From an uncultured Bacteroidota bacterium (GTDB lineage Bacteria > Bacteroidota > Bacteroidia > Flavobacteriales_D > Parvicellaceae), in contig CACAYQ010000005.1 in the NCBI GenBank assembly GCA_902536695.1, forward strand, positions 1 to 46,751: a stretch of DNA of 46,751 bases, written 5' to 3'. The notes beneath the pieces were generated by a model, which worked only from the letters and a program-made list of their open reading frames with translations, was not told the DNA's origin and searched no databases. Positions 10,355 through 20,872 of the stretch are shown piece by piece. A program made the position numbers and the translations under genes. Position 1 is the stretch's first letter, and each line of letters opens with the position of its first letter.

Positions 10355-12892
10355 ATGTCAGTAATTAAAAGGTTAAGTAAAGTAGCAAGAGAATTAAATG
10401 TAGGGATATCCACTATTGTTGAATTTTTGGGTTCGCAAGGAAAAGAGGTGAGCGCAAATCCTAATACAAAAATTGATGAAGAACTCTATATGCTATTACT
10501 TGAAGAATTTCATAAAGAGAAATTTGAAAAGGAAAAAGCAGACAAAGTAAATATTGATAAGCCAGAAAGAACGGTCATAACCATATCAAAAGAAGAGCAG
10601 GGTAAATCTGAAGAAAAAGTCGACAAGATTGAAGCAAAAGCGGATAAGCTATCCGGGCTATCAGTGGTAGGCAAAATTGATTTAGATACTAAACCAGCTA
10701 AAAAGGAACTAGATTCAGAAAAGGAAGTAAAAGAACCTGAATTTAAGTCTGATAATGAGCCAAAAGAAGAAATAAGCACCATAAAAGCAGAGGCGAAAAA
10801 ACTTTCAGGGCCAACGGTTTTAGGAAAAATTAACCTTCCTGTGGAAAAGGAAAAGAAAAAATCTGATGATGAAAACGACAGTGACTCATCAAGAAGAAAA
10901 AGAAAAAGAATTAAAAAAGTAAACGTAGAGAAAGCAGGAAGAAGAGCATCAAAAGAACATAAGAAAACAACCAAAGGGCCACAGAAAACAGAAGTTTCAG
11001 AAGAAGAAATTCAAAAGGAAATTCGTGAAACCTTAGCAAGGTTGAGCAGTAAGGGTAAGTCAAAGGCTTCCAAGTTTAGAAGAGAAAAAAGACAGGCTGT
11101 CTCTGAAAAAATTGAGCAGGAAGAAATCAGAGCAGAGGCAGAAAAAAATGTTTTAAAACTGACAGAATTTGTGACGGTTTCTGAGCTAGCTTTGATGATG
11201 TCTAAGTCACCTAATGAGGTGATAGGTACGCTGATGTCAATCGGAATATTCGCTTCCATTAATCAAAGACTGGATGCAGAAACGTTAACCATGGTTGCAG
11301 AAGAGTATGGATTTGAAGTGGAATTTGTGAGTGCGGATGTTACTGCTTCTGTTATTGAGGATACTCAGGATCCAGCTCTAATGGTAGATAGACCGCCAAT
11401 AGTCACAGTAATGGGTCACGTTGATCACGGTAAAACATCCTTGTTAGATTACATTAGAAATGCAGATGTAACATCCGGTGAAGCAGGTGGAATAACCCAA
11501 CATATTGGAGCATATTCGGTTAAGCACAATAAAAAGTTAATTACATTCTTAGATACTCCTGGTCATGAAGCGTTTACCGCAATGAGAGCTAGAGGAGCAC
11601 AAGTTACAGACGTAGCCATCATTATTATTGCGGCAGATGATAGAGTTATGCCACAAACTAAAGAGGCTATTAATCACGCCCAGGCTGCAGGAGTACCCAT
11701 GGTATTTGCTTTAAATAAATGTGACAGACCTAGTGCTAACCCTGATAAGATTAAAGAAGAACTTTCTGCTATGAATATTTTGGTAGAAGATTGGGGAGGA
11801 AAATATCAATGTCAAGAAATTTCAGCAAAATCAGGAAATGGAATTGAAGATTTACTTGAGAAAGTGCTATTAGAGTCTGAACTTTTAGAACTTAAAGCTG
11901 ACCCTGAAACACATGCTAAAGGTACGGTGATCGAAGCTTCTCTTGATAAAGGACGTGGATTTGTTACTACGCTACTTGTACAATATGGAACATTAACAGT
12001 TGGAGACTCTTTGATTGCTGGTACAGAATTTGGGAAAATTAAGGCTATGCATGATGAAAATGGTCGTACAGTTAAAGAGGCTGGTCCTTCAAGACCAGTT
12101 TCAGTACTCGGGATGAATGGTGCATCTAGTGCTGGTGATGTGTTTAATGTAATGACAGACGAAAAGGAAATAAAACAAATTGCGTTAAAGCGTCAGCAAC
12201 TTCAACGTGAACAAGGTCTTAGAACCACTAAACACATTACTCTTGATGAAATAGGAAGAAGAATTGCCCTTGGTGATTTCCAAGAACTAAATGTCATTGT
12301 GAAAGGTGATGTAGATGGTTCAATTGAAGCTCTATCTGATTCTTTATTGAAACTCTCTCAGGAGTCTATTCAAATTAATGTGATCCATAAAGCAGTAGGC
12401 CAGATAACCGAGTCTGATATCTTATTGGCGTCTGCGTCTGATGCGATAGTCATTGGATTTCAGGTAAGACCATCTGCTGGAGCAAGAAAACTAGCAGAAA
12501 AAGAAGAAATTGACATAAGGTTATATTCTATTATTTACAAGGCCATTGAAGAAATTAAAGAGGCGATGGAGGGTATGCTTTCACCTGAATTTAAAGAAGA
12601 AATTGTAGCAACTGCTGAAATCCGGGAGACTTTTAAAATTTCTAAAGTAGGAACAATTGCTGGGTGTTATGTGGTTGAGGGCAAGATTAACCGCAATCAT
12701 AAAGTCCGTATCATAAGAGACGGTATTGTAGTTTACTCTGGTGAATTGGGATCTTTAAAACGATTTAAAGACGATGTAAAGGAAGTTCAGCATGGTTACG
12801 AATGTGGATTGAATATTGATAAATTCAATGATATAAAAGTTGGAGATGTAGTGGAAGCATACGAGGAAGTAGAAGTAAATAGAAAACTCTAG
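10355..12892 (+). CDS. infB: Translation initiation factor IF-2
   Basis: [37 protein letters not shown] motifs; charged N-terminal linker. Confidence 0.97.
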   Translation: MSVIKRLSKVARELNVGISTIVEFLGSQGKEVSANPNTKIDEELYMLLLEEFHKEKFEKEKADKVNIDKPERTVITISKEEQGKSEEKVDKIEAKADKLSGLSVVGKIDLDTKPAKKELDSEKEVKEPEFKSDNEPKEEISTIKAEAKKLSGPTVLGKINLPVEKEKKKSDDENDSDSSRRKRKRIKKVNVEKAGRRASKEHKKTTKGPQKTEVSEEEIQKEIRETLARLSSKGKSKASKFRREKRQAVSEKIEQEEIRAEAEKNVLKLTEFVTVSELALMMSKSPNEVIGTLMSIGIFASINQRLDAETLTMVAEEYGFEVEFVSADVTASVIEDTQDPALMVDRPPIVTVMGHVDHGKTSLLDYIRNADVTSGEAGGITQHIGAYSVKHNKKLITFLDTPGHEAFTAMRARGAQVTDVAIIIIAADDRVMPQTKEAINHAQAAGVPMVFALNKCDRPSANPDKIKEELSAMNILVEDWGGKYQCQEISAKSGNGIEDLLEKVLLESELLELKADPETHAKGTVIEASLDKGRGFVTTLLVQYGTLTVGDSLIAGTEFGKIKAMHDENGRTVKEAGPSRPVSVLGMNGASSAGDVFNVMTDEKEIKQIALKRQQLQREQGLRTTKHITLDEIGRRIALGDFQELNVIVKGDVDGSIEALSDSLLKLSQESIQINVIHKAVGQITESDILLASASDAIVIGFQVRPSAGARKLAEKEEIDIRLYSIIYKAIEEIKEAMEGMLSPEFKEEIVATAEIRETFKISKVGTIAGCYVVEGKINRNHKVRIIRDGIVVYSGELGSLKRFKDDVKEVQHGYECGLNIDKFNDIKVGDVVEAYEEVEVNRKL

Positions 12893-13638
12893 TTTTTAGT
12901 TTTTTCCATACTCAAGGGTAAAAAATATTTCAGCTGAATATTGAAATAATTTCCTCTTAAGAAAGCAGCTTCATAATTATCAAAATCTCCGCCTGATCCG
13001 GAATAATAATATTTAAAATGGGTAACTAAAATGGTAGATATGGGTATATTCACCTGACTACCAATATAAAATATACCAGCATCTTTATCTCGAAATTCTA
13101 CGCCAATTGATGTGTTAACAGAACCATTTATCCATCTCGCTCTTTCGGAGTAATGATGAATTAAATTTTGGCTGCTTTTTGAAGCCACTGCTGAAGCATA
13201 AAAGTCCAATTCAGCACCTAACGAAGTATTCATGTGCATATTGTCACTTAGCTGAATAAAAACAAGTGCATTTAAAGGGAAAGCGTAGTTAATATATCCA
13301 AAGTCACCTACATCTGAACTAAATGAACTAATGAAATTATTTTCACCTTTAAATTTAAAGTTTCGTCTACAAAATAAAATACCTGACTCTAGGGTAATAT
13401 TTTTTGATTTGGTATTTCTCATTAACATGCCAAATTGATACCCAATTTTACTAGACAGTTCAATATTAGAAAAATTGTTTTCAAGAAGAAGTGGCCCTGC
13501 TCCAAAGTAATCAATGGGTATTAACGGGCTTAAAGTGAATCCGATCATTTTATCCCCCTCATTATTTTGTGACATAGTTTGATGGAAACATGTCAACAAT
13601 AACATAATGAACAGGTAGTAAAGTGGTTTAGTTGCCAT
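12889..13638 (-). CDS. Outer-membrane beta-barrel-like protein
   Basis: From internal Met ([24 protein letters not shown], signal peptide); beta-rich, ends in an aromatic-rich strand. Confidence 0.5.
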   Translation of the reverse strand: MATKPLYYLFIMLLLTCFHQTMSQNNEGDKMIGFTLSPLIPIDYFGAGPLLLENNFSNIELSSKIGYQFGMLMRNTKSKNITLESGILFCRRNFKFKGENNFISSFSSDVGDFGYINYAFPLNALVFIQLSDNMHMNTSLGAELDFYASAVASKSSQNLIHHYSERARWINGSVNTSIGVEFRDKDAGIFYIGSQVNIPISTILVTHFKYYYSGSGGDFDNYEAAFLRGNYFNIQLKYFLPLSMEKTKN

Positions 13639-13991
13639 TATTGATTTTGCATATAGGAGATAATAGCAAATATAATAATGAGAAGGCAAATGGCATAAAT
13701 GGATACTCTTCCCCAATAAGAACTTATAATGGGAGAACGAAATTTACCTAGAGCTTCGTAATTCAGTTTTTGAACAATTTGATTATCTGTTTTTCTAACC
13801 CCAAATAAATAAACTAAACCTCTGTTAGATTCTTCTTCACCTCTTTCAAAATGAATATTTCTTTCTTTAAGTGAAGTTTCAAAATAGTGTGCTTTTTCCT
13901 TATCATAAAAGAAAAACACTTTGTAAGCTTTGTTGGTAGGATGATCCTTATGATTGGTTAATTTTAAGAATCCCTCGTCCATATCATCCAT
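13638..13991 (-). CDS. Hypothetical membrane protein (single C-terminal TM)
   Basis: ORF 117 aa with one hydrophobic segment near the C-terminus. Confidence 0.45.
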   Translation of the reverse strand: MDDMDEGFLKLTNHKDHPTNKAYKVFFFYDKEKAHYFETSLKERNIHFERGEEESNRGLVYLFGVRKTDNQIVQKLNYEALGKFRSPIISSYWGRVSIYAICLLIIIFAIISYMQNQ

Positions 13992-14002
13992 ACCACTTGA
14001 TT

Positions 14003-14587
14003 TTAATCATACCACTCTGTTACATATTCAATAGGTTTCCGTTGCCCTTTTGGCCAATCCTCATTTGGATAACCCAAGTAAATAATACCCATGCATTTGT
14101 CCTGATCTCTGATTTTTAATATTTCATTCATTTCTGGCGCATAAATTACTTTAGGAGTTGACCAAAATGAACCAATGCCGTAGGCAGTAGCGGTTAAACA
14201 TATATTTTGAACTGCACATGCTACGGATGAAATTTCTTCTATTTCAGGAATTTTTGGATTATCTCCTCTTTTCATATATACGACTATGGCTGCAGATGAT
14301 TGAAAGGGCCTCGCTTGAATTTTCAGTAATTTATCTTCTCTGAATTGATCTTCTGGCGTAAGTTTTTTGTAAAGACTACTTAAAGATTCAGCTAATGCAT
14401 TTCTGCTTTCCCCTGTGTATATCTTAAAACGCCAAGGTTGAGTCATGCCATGCGTTGGAGCCCAGGTAGCATTTTGTAATAAGTGCTCAATGATTTCTTT
14501 ATGAATCACTCTAGAAGAGTAATGTTGAGGATATATGGTTCTCCTATTTTTTATCACTTCAGTAATTTCGCTAAGATTATATTTCAT
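14003..14587 (-). CDS. Nitroreductase family protein
   Basis: VIKNRRTIYPQHYSSRVI, ATWAPTHGMTQPWRF, AYGIGSFWSTP, IIYLGYPNE motifs. Confidence 0.85.
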   Translation of the reverse strand: MKYNLSEITEVIKNRRTIYPQHYSSRVIHKEIIEHLLQNATWAPTHGMTQPWRFKIYTGESRNALAESLSSLYKKLTPEDQFREDKLLKIQARPFQSSAAIVVYMKRGDNPKIPEIEEISSVACAVQNICLTATAYGIGSFWSTPKVIYAPEMNEILKIRDQDKCMGIIYLGYPNEDWPKGQRKPIEYVTEWYD

Positions 14588-14687
14588 ACTCGTGAATTAA
14601 AATGTAATATTAAATCTCATTTTCTTATTTATTAAATATTTCATGGAAAATATGATAAAATAATACCTTTGTTGAACAAGTTTCGGA

Positions 14688-15428
14688 ATGAAAATTAGTG
14701 CCATCATACCCACATTCAATGAAGAAGATAATATAATTGCTGCCATAGAATCCTTAGCTTGGGCAGATGAAATCATTGTGGTAGATTCCTTTAGTACGGA
14801 TAATACAGTAGCTCTTGCTAAATCGAAAGGAGTCAAAATTCTTCAACGCAATTATGAGTATTCAGCGTCACAGAAAAACTGGGCTATTCCTCAAGCAAGT
14901 TATGATTGGGTATTCATTTTAGACGCTGACGAAAGGGTGAAAGACAATCTCAAAAAAGAAATTAGTAAGATAAAAAATATTCAACCTAAAAACGATGCAT
15001 ATTGGGTGCCTCGACAAAACCATTTCATGGGGAGAAAAATTAGTTTTTCGGGTTGGCAAGGAGATAAAGTAATAAGGCTATTCAATAGAAAGAAATGTCA
15101 TTATGAAGATAAGAAAGTACACGCTGAAATCATTTGTAGCGGTAGCGTAGGTAAACTGAAATCTCCTTTGATGCATTATACTTTTAAAAGTGTGGCTCAT
15201 TATATGGAAAAGTGGGATAGGTATTCCACCTGGAGTGCTCAAGATCACCTAGGCACTTCATCACCCAATCTTTTTCATTTTGTAGTAAAACCTGCTTTTC
15301 GCTTTTTTAGAGACTTTATATTAAAGGGGGGGATACTAGACGGAAAGGTAGGATATATCGTCTGTAAACTTTCTAGTATGGGTGTATTTATGCGATATGT
15401 GAAAATACAAGAAAAGTTTAAAAACTAG
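14688..15428 (+). CDS. Family 2 glycosyltransferase (LPS core WaaE/KdtX-like)
   Basis: ISAIIPTFNEEDNIIAAIESLAWADEIIVVDSFSTDNT, DADERV, and C-terminal RFFRDFILKGGILDGKVGY. Confidence 0.85.
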   Translation: MKISAIIPTFNEEDNIIAAIESLAWADEIIVVDSFSTDNTVALAKSKGVKILQRNYEYSASQKNWAIPQASYDWVFILDADERVKDNLKKEISKIKNIQPKNDAYWVPRQNHFMGRKISFSGWQGDKVIRLFNRKKCHYEDKKVHAEIICSGSVGKLKSPLMHYTFKSVAHYMEKWDRYSTWSAQDHLGTSSPNLFHFVVKPAFRFFRDFILKGGILDGKVGYIVCKLSSMGVFMRYVKIQEKFKN

Positions 15429-15430
15429 TT

Positions 15431-16183
15431 TTACCATTTTGCATCTGGGTAGAGCAATGGTAAGTGTTGCATTTCTGCTAGTAAATATCCCATGTACTCC
15501 GTGTGAAAACCATCTTTTCCATATTGTAGGGTGTAAGGGATATTTTCTGGTGAGGAAAGACCAGCATCATTTAACGTATCAGTAACGATGTTAAACCAAT
15601 TGTTTTTTATTTCACGATTTGATACACCAATTCCTTCTTTAGTCATTTCATTATCGATTTCATTATCATAGAATAATTCATCTATATACATCCATAATTC
15701 GTTTATAGTGACTTGTAATCTATGGTTGCTTTCTTCTGTTCCTTGTCCAAGACGAATTATCCAGTCTTGACTTCTTTGAAGGTGGTATCGGACTTCTTTA
15801 ATGGATTTTTTACTTATTCCAGCAATGGTTTCGTCTTTGCTGTTGCATAATGAAGTGTAAAATAAATTGTGATATACGTCAATAAAGAATTGCCTAACTA
15901 AAACGTATGCAAAATCAATATTGGGAACTTCTACCAAGTGAAACGATCTAAAATCTTTCTCCTTTCGCTTAAATGCTAGTTCATCAGCTGTAAGTTCTTC
16001 TTTTAAACTAGCCGCATATGTTAAGAAATTTTCTGCTTGTCCTAGCAGATCAAGGCCTACATTAGTTATGGCCAAATCTTCCTCCAAATGTGGTGCTTTA
16101 CTACAATATTCGCCAATACGTTGGCTTAAGATTAAAGGCGTGTCTCCAAGCCTTAAGCAGTATTCATAAAGTGATTGATTCAT
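15431..16183 (-). CDS. paaC: 1,2-phenylacetyl-CoA epoxidase subunit PaaC
   Basis: LRLGDTPLILSQRIGEYCSKAPHLEEDLAITNVGLDLLGQAENFL is characteristic of PaaC. Confidence 0.9.
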   Translation of the reverse strand: MNQSLYEYCLRLGDTPLILSQRIGEYCSKAPHLEEDLAITNVGLDLLGQAENFLTYAASLKEELTADELAFKRKEKDFRSFHLVEVPNIDFAYVLVRQFFIDVYHNLFYTSLCNSKDETIAGISKKSIKEVRYHLQRSQDWIIRLGQGTEESNHRLQVTINELWMYIDELFYDNEIDNEMTKEGIGVSNREIKNNWFNIVTDTLNDAGLSSPENIPYTLQYGKDGFHTEYMGYLLAEMQHLPLLYPDAKW

Positions 16184-16473
16184 TATATGTGTTTTACCCC
16201 ATCAGGAACTTTGTAAAAAGTAGGATGACGATATACCTTATCATTAGACGGGTCAAAGAAGGCTTCATCATCAACGGATTGGGAGGAAACAATATCATCT
16301 GCTTTAACGAGCCAAATCCCATTTCCTTCGTTCCTTCTTGTATAAAGGTCTCTAGCTGACTGCATGGCCATTTCCTTATCATACGCATGTAAACTGCCTA
16401 CGTGTTTGAAAGGTCTTCCTGCTTTAACTTGAATAAAAACTTCCCATAAAACGCCTTGATTATCCTTTTCCAT
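16183..16473 (-). CDS. paaB: 1,2-phenylacetyl-CoA epoxidase subunit PaaB
   Basis: WEVFIQVKAGRPFKHVGSLHAYDKEMAMQSARDLYTRRNEGNGIWLVKADDI. Confidence 0.92.
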   Translation of the reverse strand: MEKDNQGVLWEVFIQVKAGRPFKHVGSLHAYDKEMAMQSARDLYTRRNEGNGIWLVKADDIVSSQSVDDEAFFDPSNDKVYRHPTFYKVPDGVKHI

Positions 16474-17414
16474 TACGCTGTTTTTTGAATACTTCTTTTC
16501 TTTTTGGCATAAGCTATTGCACCTTGTCTAACCCAACTACCCTCTTCATGAGCATCTTTGTGATGTGCTAATCTTTTTTTATTTCCTGGACCATACCCTT
16601 TTACTACATTCCAAAATTCATTCCAATTTATTTTTCCATATTCGTAATGGCCACTTGATTTATTCCATTTAAGATCAGGATCAGGAAAAGATAATCCGAT
16701 GTGTTCCCCTTGCTCTACGGTTTTATCAATAAATTTTTGCCTTAGTTCATCATTGGATTCTCGTTTTATCTTCCATTTTAGTGATTGATTGGAGTGTGCA
16801 CTGTCTGCATCATGGGGTCCAAACATCATGATAGATGGCCACCACCATCTATTCAATGCATCTTGTGCCATTTCTTTTTGTTCTTTGGTACCATTCGCTA
16901 GCGTAACCATAATTTCATATCCCTGTCTTTGGTGGAAACTTTCTTCCATACAGATCTTTACCATGGCTCTAGAGTATGGTCCATATGAAGTACCTTGTAA
17001 AGAAACTTGATTTACAATAGCAGCTCCGTCTACCAACCATCCTATAGCTCCGATATCAGCCCATGTTAAAGTAGGATAATTGAAAACACTGGAATATTTG
17101 GCTTTACCCTCATGCAACCACTCTAAGAATTGTTCTCTTTTGATCCCGAGGGTTTCTGCAGCACAATATAAATACAGTCCATGTCCAGCTTCATCTTGAA
17201 TCTTGGCCATCAATATTTTCTTACTTCTTAAACTTGGGGCTCTTGTTAGCCAATTTCCTTCAGGCTGCATCCCAATTACTTCCGAATGAGCGTGTTGTGA
17301 TATTTGCCTGATAAGCGTTCGCCTGTACTTTTCAGGCATCCAATCTTTAGGCTCAATTTTAATATCGGCATCTATCTTTGCTTGAAAAGCTTCTAGTTTT
17401 TTTGCATTTTCCAT
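16473..17414 (-). CDS. paaA: 1,2-phenylacetyl-CoA epoxidase subunit PaaA
   Basis: [60 protein letters not shown], di-iron ExxH motifs. Confidence 0.95.
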   Translation of the reverse strand: MENAKKLEAFQAKIDADIKIEPKDWMPEKYRRTLIRQISQHAHSEVIGMQPEGNWLTRAPSLRSKKILMAKIQDEAGHGLYLYCAAETLGIKREQFLEWLHEGKAKYSSVFNYPTLTWADIGAIGWLVDGAAIVNQVSLQGTSYGPYSRAMVKICMEESFHQRQGYEIMVTLANGTKEQKEMAQDALNRWWWPSIMMFGPHDADSAHSNQSLKWKIKRESNDELRQKFIDKTVEQGEHIGLSFPDPDLKWNKSSGHYEYGKINWNEFWNVVKGYGPGNKKRLAHHKDAHEEGSWVRQGAIAYAKKKRSIQKTA

Positions 17415-17417
17415 GGC

Positions 17418-18458
17418 TCAAATTTCAATTTGAGTAAAATTAGTAAGGATTTCATGACCGTCAAGGTTTTGTTTACCCCAATTCTTCATTTCGTCATTTG
17501 TCCATAATTTAGGAAAAAACACCCTACGTTGGTATTTTGGATGCATGTATTTTTTCCAATCACTTCCGCCCGTAGCTTCTTCTTTTTTCTTGCCACTCTC
17601 TAAGTAATGGCTTGCTGTTTTGTAGTGTTCCATCACCCATTTTACATTCACGGTGTGATCATAATGCCTTAATGAATTCACTAGGCTAAGATTTTCTTTT
17701 TCATTTTTTGGAAGGTTTTGAAACAGCGTCCATATGTTTCTTGTGTTGTAATCTTTCATGAATCGGATGAAAGTATCCATGTACTTTTCCTCAAAAAGGC
17801 GAATCATTAATGATTTTTCACCTGTTTGATGATCTTTTCCTGCTGCTTGCCAATACAAGTGCTCAAAAGCATGTCTGAAAGGGGTATTTCGGTTAATGGT
17901 AGATCTAAAACGATAGTCAATCAAATTTATAAGTTCTGTACTTGCAAATTCAATCATTCGGTATTGAGCACTTTGAAATCCGCTTGCTGGTGCCAATGTT
18001 TTTCTAAATTTCATGTATTGCTCTACATCCATACCTTCACCCATGATTTTGAAGGAACTACTTAGCATATCAAAATACCGACTGATTCGATCTAAACGAC
18101 TACTAAAGAAATTAGCAGTTAACTTTTTTTCAAAGGCTACTTGTTCAATTTCCCAGAGAATCATTTTGAATAGCAATTCATTAATCTGGTGATAAACAAT
18201 AAATACCATTTCATCAGGCAGGGTAGATCGTTGAATTTGAAGATTAAGGAGAGTATCCGTTTGAATGTAATCCCAATAATTTAGCGGCTTTCCATGTAAT
18301 AGCCCTTCGAAATGGGTTTCTGCATTTTGTCCTAATGCTTCAAATTTTTTAGAGATGTCGTTAATGAGGTTATCCAAAATGCAAAAATTAAAGTGTTCCT
18401 CTTTTCTCTTGTTCCCGTTCAATGGCTTCAAATAGGGCCTTGAAATTACCAGCTCCAA
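17418..18458 (-). CDS. Tryptophan 2,3-dioxygenase family protein (start uncertain)
   Basis: LNYWDYIQTDTLLNLQ, HQINELLFKMILWEIEQV, SGFQSAQYRMIEF, GGSDWKKYM. Annotated ATG would overlap hpd by 71 nt; the true start may be downstream. Confidence 0.85.
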   Translation of the reverse strand: MELVISRPYLKPLNGNKRKEEHFNFCILDNLINDISKKFEALGQNAETHFEGLLHGKPLNYWDYIQTDTLLNLQIQRSTLPDEMVFIVYHQINELLFKMILWEIEQVAFEKKLTANFFSSRLDRISRYFDMLSSSFKIMGEGMDVEQYMKFRKTLAPASGFQSAQYRMIEFASTELINLIDYRFRSTINRNTPFRHAFEHLYWQAAGKDHQTGEKSLMIRLFEEKYMDTFIRFMKDYNTRNIWTLFQNLPKNEKENLSLVNSLRHYDHTVNVKWVMEHYKTASHYLESGKKKEEATGGSDWKKYMHPKYQRRVFFPKLWTNDEMKNWGKQNLDGHEILTNFTQIEI

Positions 18459-19545
18459 ATCCTAAAGCTCCCATTCGTTGGATAATTTCAAAAAATAAAG
18501 TAGGCCTGTCTTCCACTGGTTTAGTAAAGATTTGAAGTAAGTAACCTTCTTCATCTGCGTCAATCATGATCCCCAAATTTTTTAGTTTTTCGATGTCTTC
18601 ACCAAGATGGTGATTGTGTTCTTCTAATCTCAATGGAACTGCTTTATAATACTCATCAGGAGGTGTACTTAAAAATTCTACTCCTCTTTTTCTCATTTCA
18701 GTTACAGTACCAATAATATCGTTAGTTGCTACAGCGATGTGTTGAACACCAGGTCCTTCATAAAAATCCAGATACTCTTCAATTTGCGATCTTTTCTTTC
18801 CTTTAGCAGGTTCATTTATAGGAAATTTAATTCTTCCATTTCCATTACTCATTACTTTACTCATTAGCGCAGAGTATTCCGTGTGAATTTGCTTATCATC
18901 AAATGAAAGAAAATTTTCAAATCCCATAACATCTTCATACCATTTCACCCAAATATCCATTTCTCCCCAACCCACATTTCCAACCATATGATCAATGTAT
19001 TTTAGACCAATAGCTGATGGGTTGTAATCCGATTCCCATTTTTTAAATCCTGGCATAAATGTACCGTGGTAGTTTTTTCTTTCCACAAACATATGAATGG
19101 TTTCACCATAAGTATAGATACCTGCTCTTACTACTTCTCCATCTTTATCAGTTTCTATAGTAGGTTCCATGTAGGATTTTGCTCCTCTTAATGTGGTTTC
19201 TTCATAAGCTTTTCTAGCATTATCTACCCAGAGCGCTACTATTTTGACTCCATCACCGTGTTTTACGATATGCTCATTGATGGGAGACTTTGAATTTAGA
19301 GGCGTAGTTAAAATCAACTTTATTTTATCTTGTTTTACCACATAGGAAACAGAGTCCTTGCTGCCAGTTTCTAAACCTCTATAAGCAAAGGATTGAAAAC
19401 CAAATGCAGTTTTGTAAAAGTGAGCAGCTTGCTTGGCATTACCTACATAAAATTCAACATAGTCTGTTCCAAGAAGGGGCAAGAAATCTTGTGCCCCTTG
19501 AAATATTTTTTCTAATCCGTAATCAATATTTTTTACTTCTTTCAT
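18388..19545 (-). CDS. hpd: 4-hydroxyphenylpyruvate dioxygenase
   Basis: DYVEFYVGNAKQAAHFYKTAFGF, YIDHMVGNV, GPGVQHIAVATNDI, FFEIIQRMGALGFGAGNFKALFEAIEREQEKRG. Confidence 0.96.
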   Translation of the reverse strand: MKEVKNIDYGLEKIFQGAQDFLPLLGTDYVEFYVGNAKQAAHFYKTAFGFQSFAYRGLETGSKDSVSYVVKQDKIKLILTTPLNSKSPINEHIVKHGDGVKIVALWVDNARKAYEETTLRGAKSYMEPTIETDKDGEVVRAGIYTYGETIHMFVERKNYHGTFMPGFKKWESDYNPSAIGLKYIDHMVGNVGWGEMDIWVKWYEDVMGFENFLSFDDKQIHTEYSALMSKVMSNGNGRIKFPINEPAKGKKRSQIEEYLDFYEGPGVQHIAVATNDIIGTVTEMRKRGVEFLSTPPDEYYKAVPLRLEEHNHHLGEDIEKLKNLGIMIDADEEGYLLQIFTKPVEDRPTLFFEIIQRMGALGFGAGNFKALFEAIEREQEKRGTL

Positions 19546-19555
19546 TTTATTATTT

Positions 19556-20713
19556 TTAATGTATCCAAGATTTGTAGTAATCTTTAATTTCTATGTCTAA
19601 TGCTTGTTGAGTAAGTTTTAAGGGTTTGAAGGTATCTACCATAACCGCTAATTCTTCTGTTGATTTTTTTCCAATACTTCTTTCATAGGCACCTGGGTGT
19701 GGCCCATGCGGAATACCTGCTGGGTGGAGTGTAATTTGACCCATTTCAATATCATTTCTGCTCATGAAATCACCATCTACGTAATATAATACCTCATCGG
19801 AGTCAATATTGCTATGATTATAAGGGGCAGGTATGGCCTCAGGATGATAATCATATAGTCTAGGACAGAATGAGCAAATCACAAAAGCAGGTGTTTCAAA
19901 GGTTTGATGAACAGGTGGGGGCTGATGTATCCTACCAGTTATAGGCTCAAAGTCATGAATAGAAAAGGCATAAGGGTAGTTATATCCGTCCCAACCCACG
20001 ACATCAAATGGGTGACTGGCATATACATAGTCGTGTAATAATCCTTCTTTTTTAATCTTTATTAAAAACTCTCCTTTTTCATCAAAAGTCTCTAGTTCTG
20101 TGGGTCCCCTTAGATCCCTTTCACAAAATGGGGAATGCTCTAATAGTTGTCCAAACCAGTTTCTATATCTTTTAGGTGTATAAATAGGATGACTGGATTC
20201 AATGATGAAATGCTTATTGTTTTCATCTTTGAATTCTATTTGATATATCATTCCTCTAGGAATCACCAAATAGTCTCCTTCAAAAAAAGGAATATTTCCT
20301 AATTGTGTTTTCAGCTTTCCCTCTCCATGATGAATAAATATTACTTCATCTGCATCTACATTTTTATAGAAATAGGTAGTATTTGATTGTTGAGGCTTGG
20401 CTAAATGTAAGGTCACATCATTATTGGTTAGCACAGGAATTCTAGATTGTAATACATCCTTATGAGCTGGGATATCAAAACCTTTTAACGCTCTCATCTG
20501 CATATTGTGTACTACAGCAACTTTGGGAGATACATCTATGTGCCCTTTAAGTTCTGAAACCTGTGTGGGCGGATGTAAGTGATACAATAAAGATGACATA
20601 CCATCAAAACCAATGGTTCCAAAAAGTTGTTCAAAGTGAATTTCTCCATTTTCTTTTCTGAAAACCGTATGTCGTTTATGCGGTATTTTGCCTAATGTAT
20701 GGTAACGAGGCAT
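19556..20713 (-). CDS. hmgA: Homogentisate 1,2-dioxygenase
   Basis: FGTIGFDGMSSLLYHLHPP, VVGWDGYNYPYAFSIHDFEPITGRIHQPPPVHQTF, ICSFCPRLYDYHPEAIPAPYNHSN, LHPAGIPHGPHPG. Confidence 0.95.
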   Translation of the reverse strand: MPRYHTLGKIPHKRHTVFRKENGEIHFEQLFGTIGFDGMSSLLYHLHPPTQVSELKGHIDVSPKVAVVHNMQMRALKGFDIPAHKDVLQSRIPVLTNNDVTLHLAKPQQSNTTYFYKNVDADEVIFIHHGEGKLKTQLGNIPFFEGDYLVIPRGMIYQIEFKDENNKHFIIESSHPIYTPKRYRNWFGQLLEHSPFCERDLRGPTELETFDEKGEFLIKIKKEGLLHDYVYASHPFDVVGWDGYNYPYAFSIHDFEPITGRIHQPPPVHQTFETPAFVICSFCPRLYDYHPEAIPAPYNHSNIDSDEVLYYVDGDFMSRNDIEMGQITLHPAGIPHGPHPGAYERSIGKKSTEELAVMVDTFKPLKLTQQALDIEIKDYYKSWIH

Positions 20714-20755
20714 AGTTAGATTTTAATAATTTAATAAGATATAAAAATAATGGTT

Positions 20756-20773
20756 GAAATCAATATTGATTTC
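20756..20773. promoter_or_regulatory. 18-bp perfect palindrome, candidate operator
   Basis: GAAATCAATATTGATTTC, 43 bp upstream of the hmgA start codon on the minus strand. Confidence 0.5.
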
Positions 20774-20872
20774 TTAAAAGAGTGATAAGAAATATCATTC
20801 TGGATTACGCTTTTTATAATCTTTTTGTGGAATGATACAAACAGAAAAATTTACATGTAATTTATAGATCAT

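Noticed and set aside
10117-10413. Minus-strand ORF over the nusA end and infB start
   Set aside because: Antisense to conserved coding sequence with low-complexity Ser-rich translation; no independent support.
10510-10974. 154-aa minus-strand ORF opposite the infB N-terminal region
   Set aside because: Ser/Phe/Leu-rich shadow of the Lys/Glu-rich IF-2 linker; clearly antisense artefact.
17826-18065. Plus-strand ORFs inside the aromatic catabolism genes (also 16090-16359, 16789-17010)
   Set aside because: Overlap strongly conserved minus-strand enzymes (TDO, PaaB/PaaC, PaaA) and show no domain features.
18388-18458. 71-nt overlap between hpd and the TDO-like gene as a genuine overlapping coding region
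   Set aside because: More likely a start-codon choice artefact of the ORF caller; conserved TDO sequence begins further downstream.
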